Positions 1 through 9,375 of a stretch of 64,000 nucleotides of DNA are shown here, one piece after another (positions within the stretch are counted from its first letter, which is position 1; each line of letters begins with the position of its first letter). A program made the position numbers and the translations under genes. The DNA comes from Cylindrospermopsis curvispora GIHE-G1 (lineage in GTDB: Bacteria; Cyanobacteriota; Cyanobacteriia; Cyanobacteriales; Nostocaceae). The notes beneath the pieces were generated by a model that had not been told where the DNA came from, did no database searches, and saw only the letters and a list, made by a program, of their open reading frames with translations. The stretch spans positions 940,311-1,004,310 of the forward strand of contig NZ_CP060822.1 in assembly GCF_014489415.1 (NCBI RefSeq), in the 5' to 3' direction.

Positions 1-281
1 TTTTTTTTGAACCATTGCCAAGCAATCATGCGAAATGCGGGTTTAGATGTTTTCGAGATCCATTTTAACAGCTTATTTATAGTACCGTAGCGAAACTTTT
101 GGTTAATCAGATTATTAGCACCAATGTCATAAAGACAATTCAAGATTAGTTTAATAGTGGACTCTTCCCTTTGTAACATACTAGATAATAGTATTAACAC
201 ATCCTGCATTAGTTTTTCTTCTAATTGAGCTTCGGTGGATAATTTCCCGAATTGGTTGGGTGCGGGCAATTGTTGAGACAT
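1..281 (-). CDS. Conserved cyanobacterial hypothetical protein, partial (N-terminal part)
   Basis: An open frame on the minus strand starts with ATG at 281 (MSQQLPAPNQFGKL) and runs off the left edge after about 93 codons with no stop. The visible part is mostly helical and charged (EAQLEEKLMQDVLILLSSML) and later basic and hydrophobic (KLLKWISKTSKP, AWQWFKK). It has no signal peptide, membrane span or catalytic motif. It resembles a small conserved cyanobacterial family of unknown function from memory, but I cannot assign a role. The C-terminus lies outside the window. Confidence 0.6.
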   Translation of the reverse strand, partial: MSQQLPAPNQFGKLSTEAQLEEKLMQDVLILLSSMLQREESTIKLILNCLYDIGANNLINQKFRYGTINKLLKWISKTSKPAFRMIAWQWFKK

Positions 282-363
282 AAATTTGACACACTCTCAG
301 TAGAAGCCGTGTAAGTTAAAGTCGGTATTTACAAGGTGGGAACACACTTGAAAATACGGAGAA

Positions 364-641
364 TTAACGTCCTTGCCAAAAGATAGCACCTTGAGGGGTA
401 TTAATTAACCAGCATTCAACCGATTGTTGAAAAAACTTAATATCCGGATGAAAATTGCCAGAACTGGAAAGCACTATATGAACTGGTTCAAGAGATAGAT
501 TTTTAATTTTTCTGGCGTTGCAGCAGTGTTGAATCTGATATGGCAAGTGTTGTACCGTAGGTATGAAGGGTTAAAGTTGGCTATTTTGCCATCTGTACTC
601 ATGACCAAAACCGCTGTGGTATGAGGAGGATGTGGCGTCAT
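364..641 (-). pseudogene. Decayed RibD-C-like pyrimidine reductase
   Basis: Reading the minus strand from ATG at 641 gives MTPHPPHTTAVLVMSTDGK, which looks like the start of cyanobacterial RibD C-terminal-type reductases (HTTAILAMSADGK in relatives, from memory). After about 25 codons the frame jumps: TYGTTLAISDSTLLQRQ appears in another frame, so the intervening cofactor-binding part is missing. A second shift brings in the tail (EPVHIVLSSSGNFHPDIKF, WLINTPQGAIFWQGR), which ends at an early stop at 364. Only the last part forms an open frame (60 codons). At least one internal deletion and two frame changes show that the gene is dead. An intact relative would reduce a pyrimidine or pteridine-like substrate with NADPH. 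Confidence 0.7.
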
Positions 642-714
642 AGTTCACCCAATCCTAGGTTACCTAGATATATTTTGCCTAATAGTGTACACATTTTTGG
701 AAGTGAGTCCTGCG

Positions 715-2613
715 ATGGTTAAACTCCGTCAATCTTCCTTTAGACGAATTTTAGTAACCAGAATATTACTGGTCTTTGTTCCGGTTTTATTAATTGGGGA
801 AATAGCCGCACTGAACAAAGCACGTTCAAGCTTGCTAAATAATGTTCGGCAAAATTTAATTGATAGTGCGATTAATAAAGGAGAGAAAATTACAGATGCG
901 ATCGCCACCCTAGAAACAAATTTACTGACAGCTACTCAGACTCAAGCGATAAAATCCGGGTCAGTTATAGAAGCGGAAAAATTAATCAAACAAATAGAGA
1001 GATTATTGCCCAATCAAATTGATTGTATTCAACTCAATCATCTTGATAATAGGGATGACAGGAATCCGGTGATTGCTAGTAGCTGTGGCGATCAACCTTT
1101 GATAGAAAATAATATGTCATGGATTAATAGTCAATTTCTTGGTGGAATTAATCATCAGGTTCACATTACACCAGTTTTACCATTGAAATCGGGAATTACT
1201 GGTAAACGTCCTGCAGGAAACCAATTGGAATTAGTTTTGTCAGCACCAGTGTATAATCAGCGGGGAAATTTGGCTTATGTTTTAATTATCAAAACCACGC
1301 TACACCGACAAATGGAAAATCAACGAGGTTCTCTCATTGGTGCTTTGGTAGTGATTAGTGAAGACGGGACTATTCTGGCCCATCCATCTTTAGAAACCAT
1401 AGGAACTAATATTAATAAATATACAGATTTGCAGCAGCTGAAAGGAGTTATTAAAGATGCTCTTGAGGGTAATAATAACTCCATAAATTTTTATTTTAGC
1501 GACGGAGAGGACTCGGTAGCTGGGTATACAGCTATTCCCAATCCCATTACTAAACAAAGACAGGAAAAATGGGTGATATTAGCTGTTGCTAGTGTTAGAG
1601 ATGCTCTTTTAGGATTAGATCAGATTAAACTGATACTTATTGCCTTAACAGTTGGTTTAGTAGGTGCTAGTTTATTGGTTTCTTTGTATTTGGCACCCTT
1701 GTTAGCAAATCCTGTAGAGGAGTTAAGGGACTATGCTCTAAATATTCACAGTCATCATGCAGTACAACCAATTCCGCGCAATTTTAGAATTAAGGAGTTT
1801 AATCAATTAGCTCAAGCATTGGATCAAATGGTGGAGCGACTGAAAGCATGGACAGAAGAGTTAGAAATGGCTTGGAAAGAGGCTAAATCAGCTAACACCG
1901 TCAAAAGTCAGTTTTTAGCCAACACATCCCATGAATTGAGAAATCCCTTGAATATTATTATTAACTGTGTGCGTTTAGTGAGAGATGGTTTATGTGATGA
2001 TAAGGAGGAGGAATTAGAGTTTTTAAAAAAAGCTGATGATACAGCAATTCATCTTTTAGGGATTATTAATGATCTGCTAGATATTTCTAAAATTGAAGCT
2101 GGTAAACTTTCGGTGGTGATGATTCCATTGGAATTACGCCAATTATTACTAGAAGTAATTAATTTACAATCAGTCAACGTGCAAAAGAAGGGACTGCAAT
2201 TAAAATGTGAAATATTAGAGCAAGTTATCCCTATTAAAGGTGATAGAATCAAACTCAAACAGGTGCTGATCAATGTTATTGGTAATGCCACTAAATTCAC
2301 TGAGGAAGGAAGTATTACAATTGGCACTAAAATTATCAAACAAAATAGTAAGTTATATGTGGTTATTTCCGTGGTGGATACTGGTATAGGTATAGATCCA
2401 CAGCAGCAGCAAAAATTATTTCGTCCCTTTGTGATGGTGGATGGTAGTACCACGCGCAAATTTGAGGGAACGGGTTTAGGATTAGCTATTTCCCGCAATT
2501 TGATTGAATTAATGGGGGGGAAAATTACTTTGGAAAGTTTGGGTTTAAATCGGGGAACAACGGTTAAGATTCTTTTACCACTTATAGATATTTCTCTTTT
2601 ACCTGCTCATTAG
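715..2613 (+). CDS. Membrane-bound sensor histidine kinase (Cache-HAMP-HisKA-HATPase)
   Basis: Two-component sensor kinase of about 632 residues. The first membrane helix (ILLVFVPVLLIGEIAAL) is near residues 18-34. An extracytoplasmic Cache-like sensor region follows to about residue 300, then a second helix (LILIALTVGLVGASLLVSL) and a HAMP-like linker. The H-box is TSHELRNPLN with the phospho-acceptor His near residue 406. The ATPase domain has an N-box (NVIGNATKFTEEG), a G1 box (DTGIGI) and a G2 box (FEGTGLGLAIS). No receiver domain is attached and no response-regulator gene lies beside it, so the partner is unknown. The ATG at 715 is preferred. An in-frame GTG at 685 would add ten residues but neither has a strong ribosome binding site. 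Confidence 0.9.
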   Translation: MVKLRQSSFRRILVTRILLVFVPVLLIGEIAALNKARSSLLNNVRQNLIDSAINKGEKITDAIATLETNLLTATQTQAIKSGSVIEAEKLIKQIERLLPNQIDCIQLNHLDNRDDRNPVIASSCGDQPLIENNMSWINSQFLGGINHQVHITPVLPLKSGITGKRPAGNQLELVLSAPVYNQRGNLAYVLIIKTTLHRQMENQRGSLIGALVVISEDGTILAHPSLETIGTNINKYTDLQQLKGVIKDALEGNNNSINFYFSDGEDSVAGYTAIPNPITKQRQEKWVILAVASVRDALLGLDQIKLILIALTVGLVGASLLVSLYLAPLLANPVEELRDYALNIHSHHAVQPIPRNFRIKEFNQLAQALDQMVERLKAWTEELEMAWKEAKSANTVKSQFLANTSHELRNPLNIIINCVRLVRDGLCDDKEEELEFLKKADDTAIHLLGIINDLLDISKIEAGKLSVVMIPLELRQLLLEVINLQSVNVQKKGLQLKCEILEQVIPIKGDRIKLKQVLINVIGNATKFTEEGSITIGTKIIKQNSKLYVVISVVDTGIGIDPQQQQKLFRPFVMVDGSTTRKFEGTGLGLAISRNLIELMGGKITLESLGLNRGTTVKILLPLIDISLLPAH

Positions 2614-2703
2614 TAGTTAGGTCGACCCAGGTTGGTTGACGCGCTATATATCTTCAGATTCCATTCGTTTGTGTTCAACCATCCCCGGATTCGCTACCTA
2701 TAA

Positions 2704-3477
2704 CTAAATACCCGCACCATCCAAAAATTCCTGTATGGCTTTATCTCGAATATGACAGAGTTTCTGTTCCCTAGGTGATTCTTGATCTGCTATTAGTTTA
2801 CCCACTAAAACCGAGGTCTTCAGGTAACTAGGGAGAGATGGAATTGGGTCTTTGAGATTTTTGATTTCTTCCTCTAGCATTTCAATACGATTAACTAAAG
2901 CTCGAATTGCTTCCGCTTCAGAATCGGGTAGATTATTATGTTCTAAGGGAGCAATACGCACCCCTGAACGATAGATAATTCTCCCTGGTATACCAACAAC
3001 AGTACAATTGGATGGTACATCCCTGAGTACTACCGAACCTGCACCAATACGAACATTACTACCTATTTGGAGATTACCTAACACCTTAGCACCCGCACCA
3101 ACAACCACGTTTTCTCCCAGGGTGGGGTGACGTTTACCGCTTTGCTTACCCGTACCACCTAGGGTTACACCTTGATATATAAGAGCATAATCACCCACAA
3201 TGGCAGTTTCTCCAATCACAACTCCCATACCATGGTCAATAAATACTCCCTTACCAATTACCGCACCTGGATGTATTTCCACACCCGTGAAAAATCTAGC
3301 TATCTGGGAAATGAGACGGGGAATTAAGGGAATACCCATGGTATGTAGGGTATGTGCTATTCTATGGAAGATGAGAGCTTGTAAACCTGGATAGCAAAAT
3401 AAAACTTCCAACCAGTTGCGAGCAGCTGGATCCCGTTCAAAGATGATACGAAAATCGTCACGCAGTGTAGACAGCAT
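2704..3477 (-). CDS. cysE: Serine O-acetyltransferase
   Basis: Catalyses acetyl-CoA plus L-serine to O-acetylserine, the first committed step of cysteine synthesis. The protein (257 residues) starts [19 protein letters not shown], typical of CysE, and then shows the left-handed beta-helix hexapeptide repeats ([46 protein letters not shown]) with the conserved HG and GVTLGGTGK regions. A helical tail of about 60 residues follows. The ATG at 3477 matches the usual family start; an upstream in-frame TTG at 3492 would add five residues and is less likely. It is convergent with the histidine kinase and has no cysteine-pathway neighbours. Confidence 0.95.
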   Translation of the reverse strand: MLSTLRDDFRIIFERDPAARNWLEVLFCYPGLQALIFHRIAHTLHTMGIPLIPRLISQIARFFTGVEIHPGAVIGKGVFIDHGMGVVIGETAIVGDYALIYQGVTLGGTGKQSGKRHPTLGENVVVGAGAKVLGNLQIGSNVRIGAGSVVLRDVPSNCTVVGIPGRIIYRSGVRIAPLEHNNLPDSEAEAIRALVNRIEMLEEEIKNLKDPIPSLPSYLKTSVLVGKLIADQESPREQKLCHIRDKAIQEFLDGAGI

Positions 3478-3588
3478 CAAAATATTATCCAAAACAATAA
3501 GCTACTTCCTTATTTTAAATCATAGATTGAACCATATTTTCAACCGTAGTTAAAAAATATTGCAAATTGCAAATATGGCTCAAAGTCT

Positions 3589-5286
3589 TTAATCTTTAAC
3601 CTGGAAAAACACTCCACCTTTCCACATCCCTGGATTGTGACCATAATTGCTAATTGTGAGCGATCGCAAGTTTTTAAAAAGTGGTTGAGCGAACAATTCC
3701 CCCAATGGAACTAGGGGTTGTTGACTTTCTAGAAATCTTTGACTTTTTTGCCAATCAATATACACATAACCCTGGTTGGTTTGTGATCTATGACCAGCAG
3801 CTGTGTTAAATTGGTGGTTTTGGGTCAGGGGATTTTCCTCATGGGTGAGGATTTTTTGCATTGTTAAAATATCGGAAGCAAAAATTTCATATTTATTAAC
3901 AGTTGTATGAAGACCTATGATTTGTGTATCTAGAATTTTATTAAGGAATTTTAGTTTTGTCCACGCAAAAATTGTTTGGCCATTGAATTGGAAAGAACTA
4001 ATATTACATCCCTGTTTCACAGCAACAGTATTTAGGCGAGCAATCCCCTGGATTAGACTAGGGGAATTTTCCACAATAAAAGTCCAATGAGTATTATCCT
4101 CCAAACTGGGAAAAATCCCCAGAGCATATTCCCCGTCTATCCAACTGAAAATATCATCGGCCAAGCTGATTCCTAATTGTTCTTGAACTTCCCATAAATG
4201 TGGTAATAACCTACGAGTACCTATAGTTGGGGATCCGTAAATAGTAGTTGTTGCCTGTTGCCAAAGCTTATTTATACCACTCTCCTCCTGGAGATTGATG
4301 CCACTAATTACTAAACCAACAGATTCCGGAAGATAACTCACAGCATTATCTAACCTTGCCATAGATGCTTGTTCCCGTTTAGGAACCGGGGATGAGTTAA
4401 AAAATCCAGTTTCTACCAACAAACCATCAGGATTTAATACTAAAGAAATAAGCTGACTATCATACTTGGCAGAAATTGATGTTCCTGGGAAATGTAAATT
4501 TTGCCATTTTGCCAAATACGGTAAATTAAAATATCCCAGAGCTAGGGCATTTTTAGGCATTTCTTGAATAGCTTTTTGATATTTGGGGGAACTGAGTAAA
4601 TTCAAATTGGGAGCTTGAACATTATTAATTGACTCTTTTAAAACCTTGATATCATTGGCAAACAAAACATATTTACCTACAACCGCACCAGCTAAAGAAC
4701 TGTTGATTTCAAACCCCGAAAATTGACTGGATGTTAACTTGTTTTCACCGGGCAGATCATAAACTAACTTTGTGCCATTATATTTGGAAACTTCTAGTGT
4801 TTTTCCTGATAAAGCTCGTTGAGAAAATAATAATTTAATAAACTCACGGCTTCGAGTTGGATCCTCCGTTGCCAATATCATTAAATATCCCGGTTGCATG
4901 CCATTATCTGGGTTACGGTCAAGATCCCCAGTGGTAACAACCAGGCTAATTTCCTTACCTAACCAGGATTGAATATCATTAGTTATATTTTTTGCCAATA
5001 ATTTGGCGATCGCCTGAGTAAATTCCCGGTCTAAAGATTGTAACTCCTGGGGATTAACTAGTAGAGATATCATTGCAGGTGATGTTCGAGAAACAAACAT
5101 ACTAGCCCCAGGTTGAGAAATGGGGGTAATAGTCTTACTTGCATGGGGGAGCCAGTATAAGCCAGTAGCAGCAATTAACAGCAAAGTAATAATACCAGCC
5201 AAGATCCAACCAAAAGATAAGCGTTGATAATTCGCGTTCAAATTATTCACTTTTAACCTACTTTCCCGCTTTTTTGTCGCCACCAT
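3589..5286 (-). CDS. DUF3352 domain protein, membrane-anchored
   Basis: A 565-residue protein with a short basic cytoplasmic segment, one N-terminal membrane helix (ILAGIITLLLIAATGLYWL) and a long exported or periplasmic body. The composition and spaced motifs (ASMFVSRTSPAMISLLVNP, FSWIDGEYALGIFP) match the cyanobacterial DUF3352 family, whose function is unknown. The body looks like two related halves of mixed beta structure. The ATG at 5286 is chosen. A TTG at 5316 in the same frame would add ten residues and run close to the divergent rhodanese gene at 5324. The two genes share a promoter region of only about 40 bases. Confidence 0.8.
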   Translation of the reverse strand: MVATKKRESRLKVNNLNANYQRLSFGWILAGIITLLLIAATGLYWLPHASKTITPISQPGASMFVSRTSPAMISLLVNPQELQSLDREFTQAIAKLLAKNITNDIQSWLGKEISLVVTTGDLDRNPDNGMQPGYLMILATEDPTRSREFIKLLFSQRALSGKTLEVSKYNGTKLVYDLPGENKLTSSQFSGFEINSSLAGAVVGKYVLFANDIKVLKESINNVQAPNLNLLSSPKYQKAIQEMPKNALALGYFNLPYLAKWQNLHFPGTSISAKYDSQLISLVLNPDGLLVETGFFNSSPVPKREQASMARLDNAVSYLPESVGLVISGINLQEESGINKLWQQATTTIYGSPTIGTRRLLPHLWEVQEQLGISLADDIFSWIDGEYALGIFPSLEDNTHWTFIVENSPSLIQGIARLNTVAVKQGCNISSFQFNGQTIFAWTKLKFLNKILDTQIIGLHTTVNKYEIFASDILTMQKILTHEENPLTQNHQFNTAAGHRSQTNQGYVYIDWQKSQRFLESQQPLVPLGELFAQPLFKNLRSLTISNYGHNPGMWKGGVFFQVKD

Positions 5287-5323
5287 ATAGTATAATTTGA
5301 GTTGGGAGTTTAACAATTATGTT

Positions 5324-5674
5324 ATGATGGCTAATCAATCTTTTAAAGAAATTCGAGTTCAAGAACTACAACAACGTTTAATCCAGGATGGTTCAAATTT
5401 ACAGTTACTAGACGTGCGAGAACCACAAGAGGTTGCAATAGCACAAATTTCCGGTTTTGTCAACCTCCCCCTGAGTGAATGTGATCAATGGCAAGGAGAA
5501 ATTTCCACCCGTTTTGATACTTCTAAGGAAACCCTGGTGTTATGCCACCATGGTTCAAGATCTGCTCAAATGTGCCAATGGCTCCTATCTCAGGGATTTA
5601 CGGACGTTAGTAATATTGTGGGTGGGATAGATGCCTATTCTCTCTTGGTGGATAACTCCATACCTCGATATTAA
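5324..5674 (+). CDS. Rhodanese-like sulfurtransferase domain protein
   Basis: A single-domain rhodanese of about 116 residues. It shows the CH2A-like start (LQLLDVREPQEVAIAQI) and the active-site loop CHHGSRSAQM with the candidate persulfide cysteine near residue 74, followed by the family's terminal GF.DVSNIVGGIDAY motif. Such proteins carry sulfane sulfur for trafficking or detoxification; the substrate here is unknown. Two adjacent ATGs (5324, 5327) are possible starts. An in-frame TTG at 5297 would overlap the divergent gene's 5' region and lacks a better ribosome site. A hairpin terminator lies 38 bases after the stop. Confidence 0.9.
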   Translation: MMANQSFKEIRVQELQQRLIQDGSNLQLLDVREPQEVAIAQISGFVNLPLSECDQWQGEISTRFDTSKETLVLCHHGSRSAQMCQWLLSQGFTDVSNIVGGIDAYSLLVDNSIPRY

Positions 5675-5711
5675 ACACTGTGTTTACAGATAGGAAGTGC
5701 TTAATCATCTT

Positions 5712-5737
5712 GCTACCCATTAAAAGGTAGCTTTTTG
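5712..5737 (+). terminator. Rho-independent terminator after the rhodanese gene
   Basis: Stem GCTACC (5712-5717) and GGTAGC (5726-5731) with an 8-base loop is followed directly by five T residues. It lies 38 bases after the rhodanese stop on the plus strand. Confidence 0.75.
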
Positions 5738-5959
5738 TATCAGCAAGCACAAACTTTTGTAGAAAATTTATGGGAAGATGGTAGAATACTTGGATATGAA
5801 TGCTCCAATATAAGTAATACAAATATTATAGACTTGTTAAATTTTAGGTTTGTTAAAGTAATAACTAATCACAATTAATCTCCCTTTATGTTTCCCTTGT
5901 CCGTGTCGTGAGACGAACTTTTCCACCCCTTAAAATACGCCTTCACCAAAATAAACTTT

Positions 5960-7042
5960 ATGCAAGTCCAGCTGACAAATCGACAACAACATATACTATG
6001 GGCAACGGTAAGACATTACATTGCCACAGCGGAGCCAGTTGGTTCAAAAGCTCTAATTGAAGAATTTGATCTTGGTATTAGTTCTGCCACTATTCGCAGC
6101 GTGATGGGCGTTTTAGAGAAATCGGGTTTATTGTACCAACCCCATACTTCTGCGGGTAGGATTCCCTCGGATTCAGGTTATCGTATATATGTGAATCAGC
6201 TGATGAAACCGTCAGCAGCTTTAGTCAAAGAAGTGGAATCCACCTTACAGCAGCGACTCCCTTGGGATGATTGGAGTTTGGAAGCCTTATTACAGGGTGC
6301 GGCGCAAATTTTAGCGACTTTAAGTGGCTGTATTACCCTAATTACCATGCCACAAGCTAACACTACCCAAATCCGACACTTACAACTTTTACAAGTGGAA
6401 ACGGGAAAAGTCATGCTGATTGTGGTCACCGATGGATACGAAACCCATTCCAAAGTGGTAGACTTATTCCCAGAATCGGGTGTAAATCAACTGGAAGCAG
6501 AAACGATTGACAGAGAACTACAAATACTTTCTAACTTTTTAAATACCAGCTTGCGTAACTATACCTTATCAGATCTAGCCAATATGAATTGGAGTGAACT
6601 AGATCGAGAATTTCAAAGTTATGGAGAACTGTTGAAAAAATCCTTGACAGAATTACTCAAGCGTGCATCCAATCCACCAACTAGCCAAATTATGGTGCGG
6701 GGTGTGGGAGAGGTGTTAAGACAACCGGAATTTTCCCAGGTGCAGCAAGTACAAACAATAATGCATCTCCTAGAAGAAGAACAAGAACAACTATGGAAAT
6801 TAATATGTGACGAACCGGAGATAGAAGAAACTGGTCAACCCAAGGTAACAGTGCGCATTGGCACAGAAAATCCCTTAGAACCTATGAGAACCTGCTCCTT
6901 AATTTTTTCTAGTTATCGTAGGGGTACAGTACCTGTTGGAAGGGTAGGAGTTTTGGGACCAACTAGGTTAGACTATGAAAATGCCATTGCAGTGGTAGCA
7001 GCAGCAGCAGCATATCTTTCGGAAGCATTTAACTACTATTGA
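5960..7042 (+). CDS. hrcA: Heat-inducible transcription repressor HrcA
   Basis: HrcA represses groE/dnaK-type chaperone genes by binding CIRCE inverted repeats and is tuned by GroEL. The 360-residue product has the N-terminal winged-helix region ([27 protein letters not shown]) and the diagnostic [32 protein letters not shown] signature. A central GAF-like and dimerisation region follows, and the C-terminal [19 protein letters not shown] motif is clear. Length and both ends match the family. I see no CIRCE element just upstream, so it does not look autoregulated. A membrane-protein gene follows 48 bases later. Confidence 0.97.
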   Translation: MQVQLTNRQQHILWATVRHYIATAEPVGSKALIEEFDLGISSATIRSVMGVLEKSGLLYQPHTSAGRIPSDSGYRIYVNQLMKPSAALVKEVESTLQQRLPWDDWSLEALLQGAAQILATLSGCITLITMPQANTTQIRHLQLLQVETGKVMLIVVTDGYETHSKVVDLFPESGVNQLEAETIDRELQILSNFLNTSLRNYTLSDLANMNWSELDREFQSYGELLKKSLTELLKRASNPPTSQIMVRGVGEVLRQPEFSQVQQVQTIMHLLEEEQEQLWKLICDEPEIEETGQPKVTVRIGTENPLEPMRTCSLIFSSYRRGTVPVGRVGVLGPTRLDYENAIAVVAAAAAYLSEAFNYY

Positions 7043-7090
7043 TTTGCTATTGATGTTATGGTTTTAATTGGTGTGTAGAGGCGTGAGAAA

Positions 7091-7738
7091 ATGTTCAGAA
7101 GAATCATGTTATTGGCAATATGGCTAGGGTTTGTCAGCTACGCCTTTTTCCTTGCTCCCCCTGATAACTTTCCCTTAACTGTAGAGCTAATCAAAAACCT
7201 GTGTATAGGAAATTGGCAAGGTATTAATCCTGTGATTATCGCCCTATTTTATTTAATGGGAATTTGGCCTTTGGTGTATAGTGCAGTCTTGTTTTTTGAT
7301 GGAAGGGGACAAAAAATAGTGGCTTGGCCATTTGCGTTTGCATCCTTTGGCGTTGGTGCTTTTGCCATTTTGCCCTATTTAGCTTTAAGAGCAGAAAACC
7401 CAGAATTTACGGGGGATAAAAACTGGTTTTTAAAAAATTTCGACTCTCGATGGACAGGAATTTTATTAACTTTAGCAGCACTGGTTTTGGTAGGATATGG
7501 GTGGAGAGGGGATGGGTTTGATTTTGTTCATCAATGGCAAACCAATAGATTTATTCATGTAATGACCCTGGATTTTTTGCTACTGAGTCTATTATTTCCC
7601 ATACTATTGGGAGATGACATGACGCGACGGGGTTGGCACAATCATCGATTATGGTGGTTATTTGCCTTGATTCCCCTTTTTGGTCCTTTGGTTTATTTGT
7701 GTGTTAGACCACCCATAAAAGAATCAACCTCCCAATAA
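7091..7738 (+). CDS. Conserved cyanobacterial integral membrane protein
   Basis: A 215-residue protein with five or six hydrophobic segments (LLAIWLGFVSYAFFLA, INPVIIALFYLMGIWPLVY, FAFASFGVGAFAILPYLAL, GILLTLAALVLVGYGW, LDFLLLSLLFPILLG, LWWLFALIPLFGPLVYLC). It has no recognisable catalytic or transport motif. I recognise it only as a conserved membrane protein of photosynthetic bacteria and plastids; function unknown. It lies between hrcA and a methyltransferase gene on the same strand with short gaps, so cotranscription is possible. Confidence 0.75.
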   Translation: MFRRIMLLAIWLGFVSYAFFLAPPDNFPLTVELIKNLCIGNWQGINPVIIALFYLMGIWPLVYSAVLFFDGRGQKIVAWPFAFASFGVGAFAILPYLALRAENPEFTGDKNWFLKNFDSRWTGILLTLAALVLVGYGWRGDGFDFVHQWQTNRFIHVMTLDFLLLSLLFPILLGDDMTRRGWHNHRLWWLFALIPLFGPLVYLCVRPPIKESTSQ

Positions 7739-7775
7739 TACCGGAGGTCAACAGTTGATAAAATAGATAAAATAT

Positions 7776-8534
7776 ATGCAGATCAGCGAAAAAACAGATA
7801 TTAAGAAATCACAACCTAGTCAAGATGAAAGCTTCTCAGCTAAAGAGTTTTTCAATAGACAGTGGGAAGTTTATCAAAAGGTATTAAACAATAATTACAT
7901 GGGACATCAGGAAATATATGATGTGCTACACAAATTATTAGCTGAATGGTCAAAACCCTTTACTATGCTAGATTTAGGGTGTGGGGATGCCAGTTTCACT
8001 AGTGGAGCTTTATTAAACACCCAAATTACTGAATATACAGGTGTAGACGTATCCACAGCTGCGTTGGTGGATGCTGAACAAAACATTGCCCTAATTGGAT
8101 GCGAGAGAAAACTTGTGTCAGCAGACTGTTGGCAATTCACCAATGATTTAGTCCAAGATGGAACCCACAAATTTGATGTTGTTCTCATATCCTTCGCTCT
8201 TCACCATTTGCAACCGGAGGAAAAAGAACGGATAATTAATAATATCAGAACCCTGTTAAATCCCCATGGAGTTTTCATCCTTATTGACATCATCCGTCGA
8301 GAAAAGGAAGATCGGGAAAGTTATATACAACGTTATTTAGGGAATGTGAAAAGGGACTGGTCTTTAATTGACCCCCAAGAGTATACAATGGTAGAAAATC
8401 ATATTTCATCCAGTGATTTTCCTGAAACTCAGTCTTGGTTTCAAACCATCTCTCAAAAACTGGGTTTTAGCAACTTCACACCGGTTTATTGTGACAATTT
8501 AGATACTACAGAGCTATTGTGTTTTTATCGCTAG
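7776..8534 (+). CDS. Class I SAM-dependent methyltransferase
   Basis: A 252-residue methyltransferase. Motif I (MLDLGCGDASFT) binds S-adenosylmethionine, followed by the acidic loop (YTGVDVSTAAL) and a motif IV-like segment (FDVVLISFALHHLQPEEK). The rest is the variable substrate-binding part, so the methyl acceptor cannot be read from sequence. The stop is 12 bases before the next gene, which suggests an operon with the nuclease-like gene at 8547. Confidence 0.85.
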   Translation: MQISEKTDIKKSQPSQDESFSAKEFFNRQWEVYQKVLNNNYMGHQEIYDVLHKLLAEWSKPFTMLDLGCGDASFTSGALLNTQITEYTGVDVSTAALVDAEQNIALIGCERKLVSADCWQFTNDLVQDGTHKFDVVLISFALHHLQPEEKERIINNIRTLLNPHGVFILIDIIRREKEDRESYIQRYLGNVKRDWSLIDPQEYTMVENHISSSDFPETQSWFQTISQKLGFSNFTPVYCDNLDTTELLCFYR

Positions 8535-8546
8535 AGACTAGGAACT

Positions 8547-9149
8547 ATGCCATACAGTCAGTTCACATTTAGTAAAGTCAAAGAACAGTTTGACCTTACA
8601 GTTACTGAAGGCGTCCGGTTTTTTCCCCCAGATATTGACCCAATTGTACCTAGTCAAAAATTGCTAGCAATTTTAGAAGATATCCCATGGGCGATCGCAG
8701 TTGATACGGAAAAAGCTCGTTCTGAGGTAATTATTAACCCGGTGTTGTTAGAGCTGAGGCGTATATTTGATCGCCAGATCAGCATTTTTTCTGGGGAGGA
8801 ATTTAGCGTTGATCCTGGAATAGGACTAACTGGATTTTGTGATTTTCTCATTAGTAAATCAGCGGAGCAGTTAGCTATCGAAGCACCTGCTATGGTAATT
8901 ATAGAAGCAAAGAAGGCGGATTTAAAGGTTGGAATTGGGCAATGTATAGCGGAAATGGTAGCTGCACAGAGATTTAATCAAGCATGTAACCGACAAGTTT
9001 CCACAGTATATGGTTGTATTAGCAGCGGTACACAATGGCGATTTTTACAACTGGAAGGTTCCGTTGTTACTATTGATTTAACAGACTATCCTTTACCTCC
9101 AGTGGAGGTGATTTTAGGTTTTTTGGTTTGGATGATCAAAAACTGTTAA
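8547..9149 (+). CDS. Conserved protein with a PD-(D/E)XK nuclease-like pattern
   Basis: A 200-residue protein not assignable to a named gene. The central part reads RSEVIINPVLLELRR, then LTGFCDFLISKS and PAMVIIEAKKADLKVGIGQC. A conserved Asp in a strand, followed about 20 residues later by a strand ending in E-x-K and then a helix with Q, is the layout of type I restriction and Holliday-junction-type nuclease folds. This is pattern recognition only; such folds are often inactive in cyanobacterial proteins. It starts 12 bases after the methyltransferase stop and is probably cotranscribed with it. Confidence 0.6.
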   Translation: MPYSQFTFSKVKEQFDLTVTEGVRFFPPDIDPIVPSQKLLAILEDIPWAIAVDTEKARSEVIINPVLLELRRIFDRQISIFSGEEFSVDPGIGLTGFCDFLISKSAEQLAIEAPAMVIIEAKKADLKVGIGQCIAEMVAAQRFNQACNRQVSTVYGCISSGTQWRFLQLEGSVVTIDLTDYPLPPVEVILGFLVWMIKNC

Positions 9150-9172
9150 TAATAAACAGCATACCTGTGTTT

Positions 9173-9369
9173 TTAAAAATAACTTTGATTCAAAAGCTGT
9201 TCTAAACTGTAAGGACAATCTTGGGGGAAACTAACCTCAAATCTAGTTTTCTGTAACCAAATGCTGTAAATCCAAGTCATAAAACCTTGAGCAAGACAAT
9301 TGTTTTTTCCAACCATAAATTCTCATCTATATCATAGAGCAACTGTAAATTTTCGGAACTGCTATACAT
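9173..9369 (-). pseudogene. DUF29 protein remnant (both ends kept, middle lost)
   Basis: From ATG at 9369 on the minus strand the reading is MYSSSENLQLLYDIDENLWLEK split by a stop after TIVLLKVL; the LYD.DENLWLEKTI string is typical of the N-terminus of DUF29 proteins. In another frame the end reads FPQDCPYSLEQLLNQSYF, the usual DUF29 C-terminus. Roughly 80-100 residues between the two ends are missing, with a frame change. DUF29 is a small family of unknown function that is abundant in cyanobacteria. Confidence 0.65.
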
Positions 9370-9375
9370 GGTTAT

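Noticed and set aside
2049-2498. 149-residue antisense ORF in the histidine kinase gene
   Set aside because: It lies wholly antisense to the conserved ATPase domain and has no motif of its own.
5607-5822. 71-residue minus-strand ORF after the rhodanese gene
   Set aside because: It covers the rhodanese end and its terminator and shows no protein-like features.
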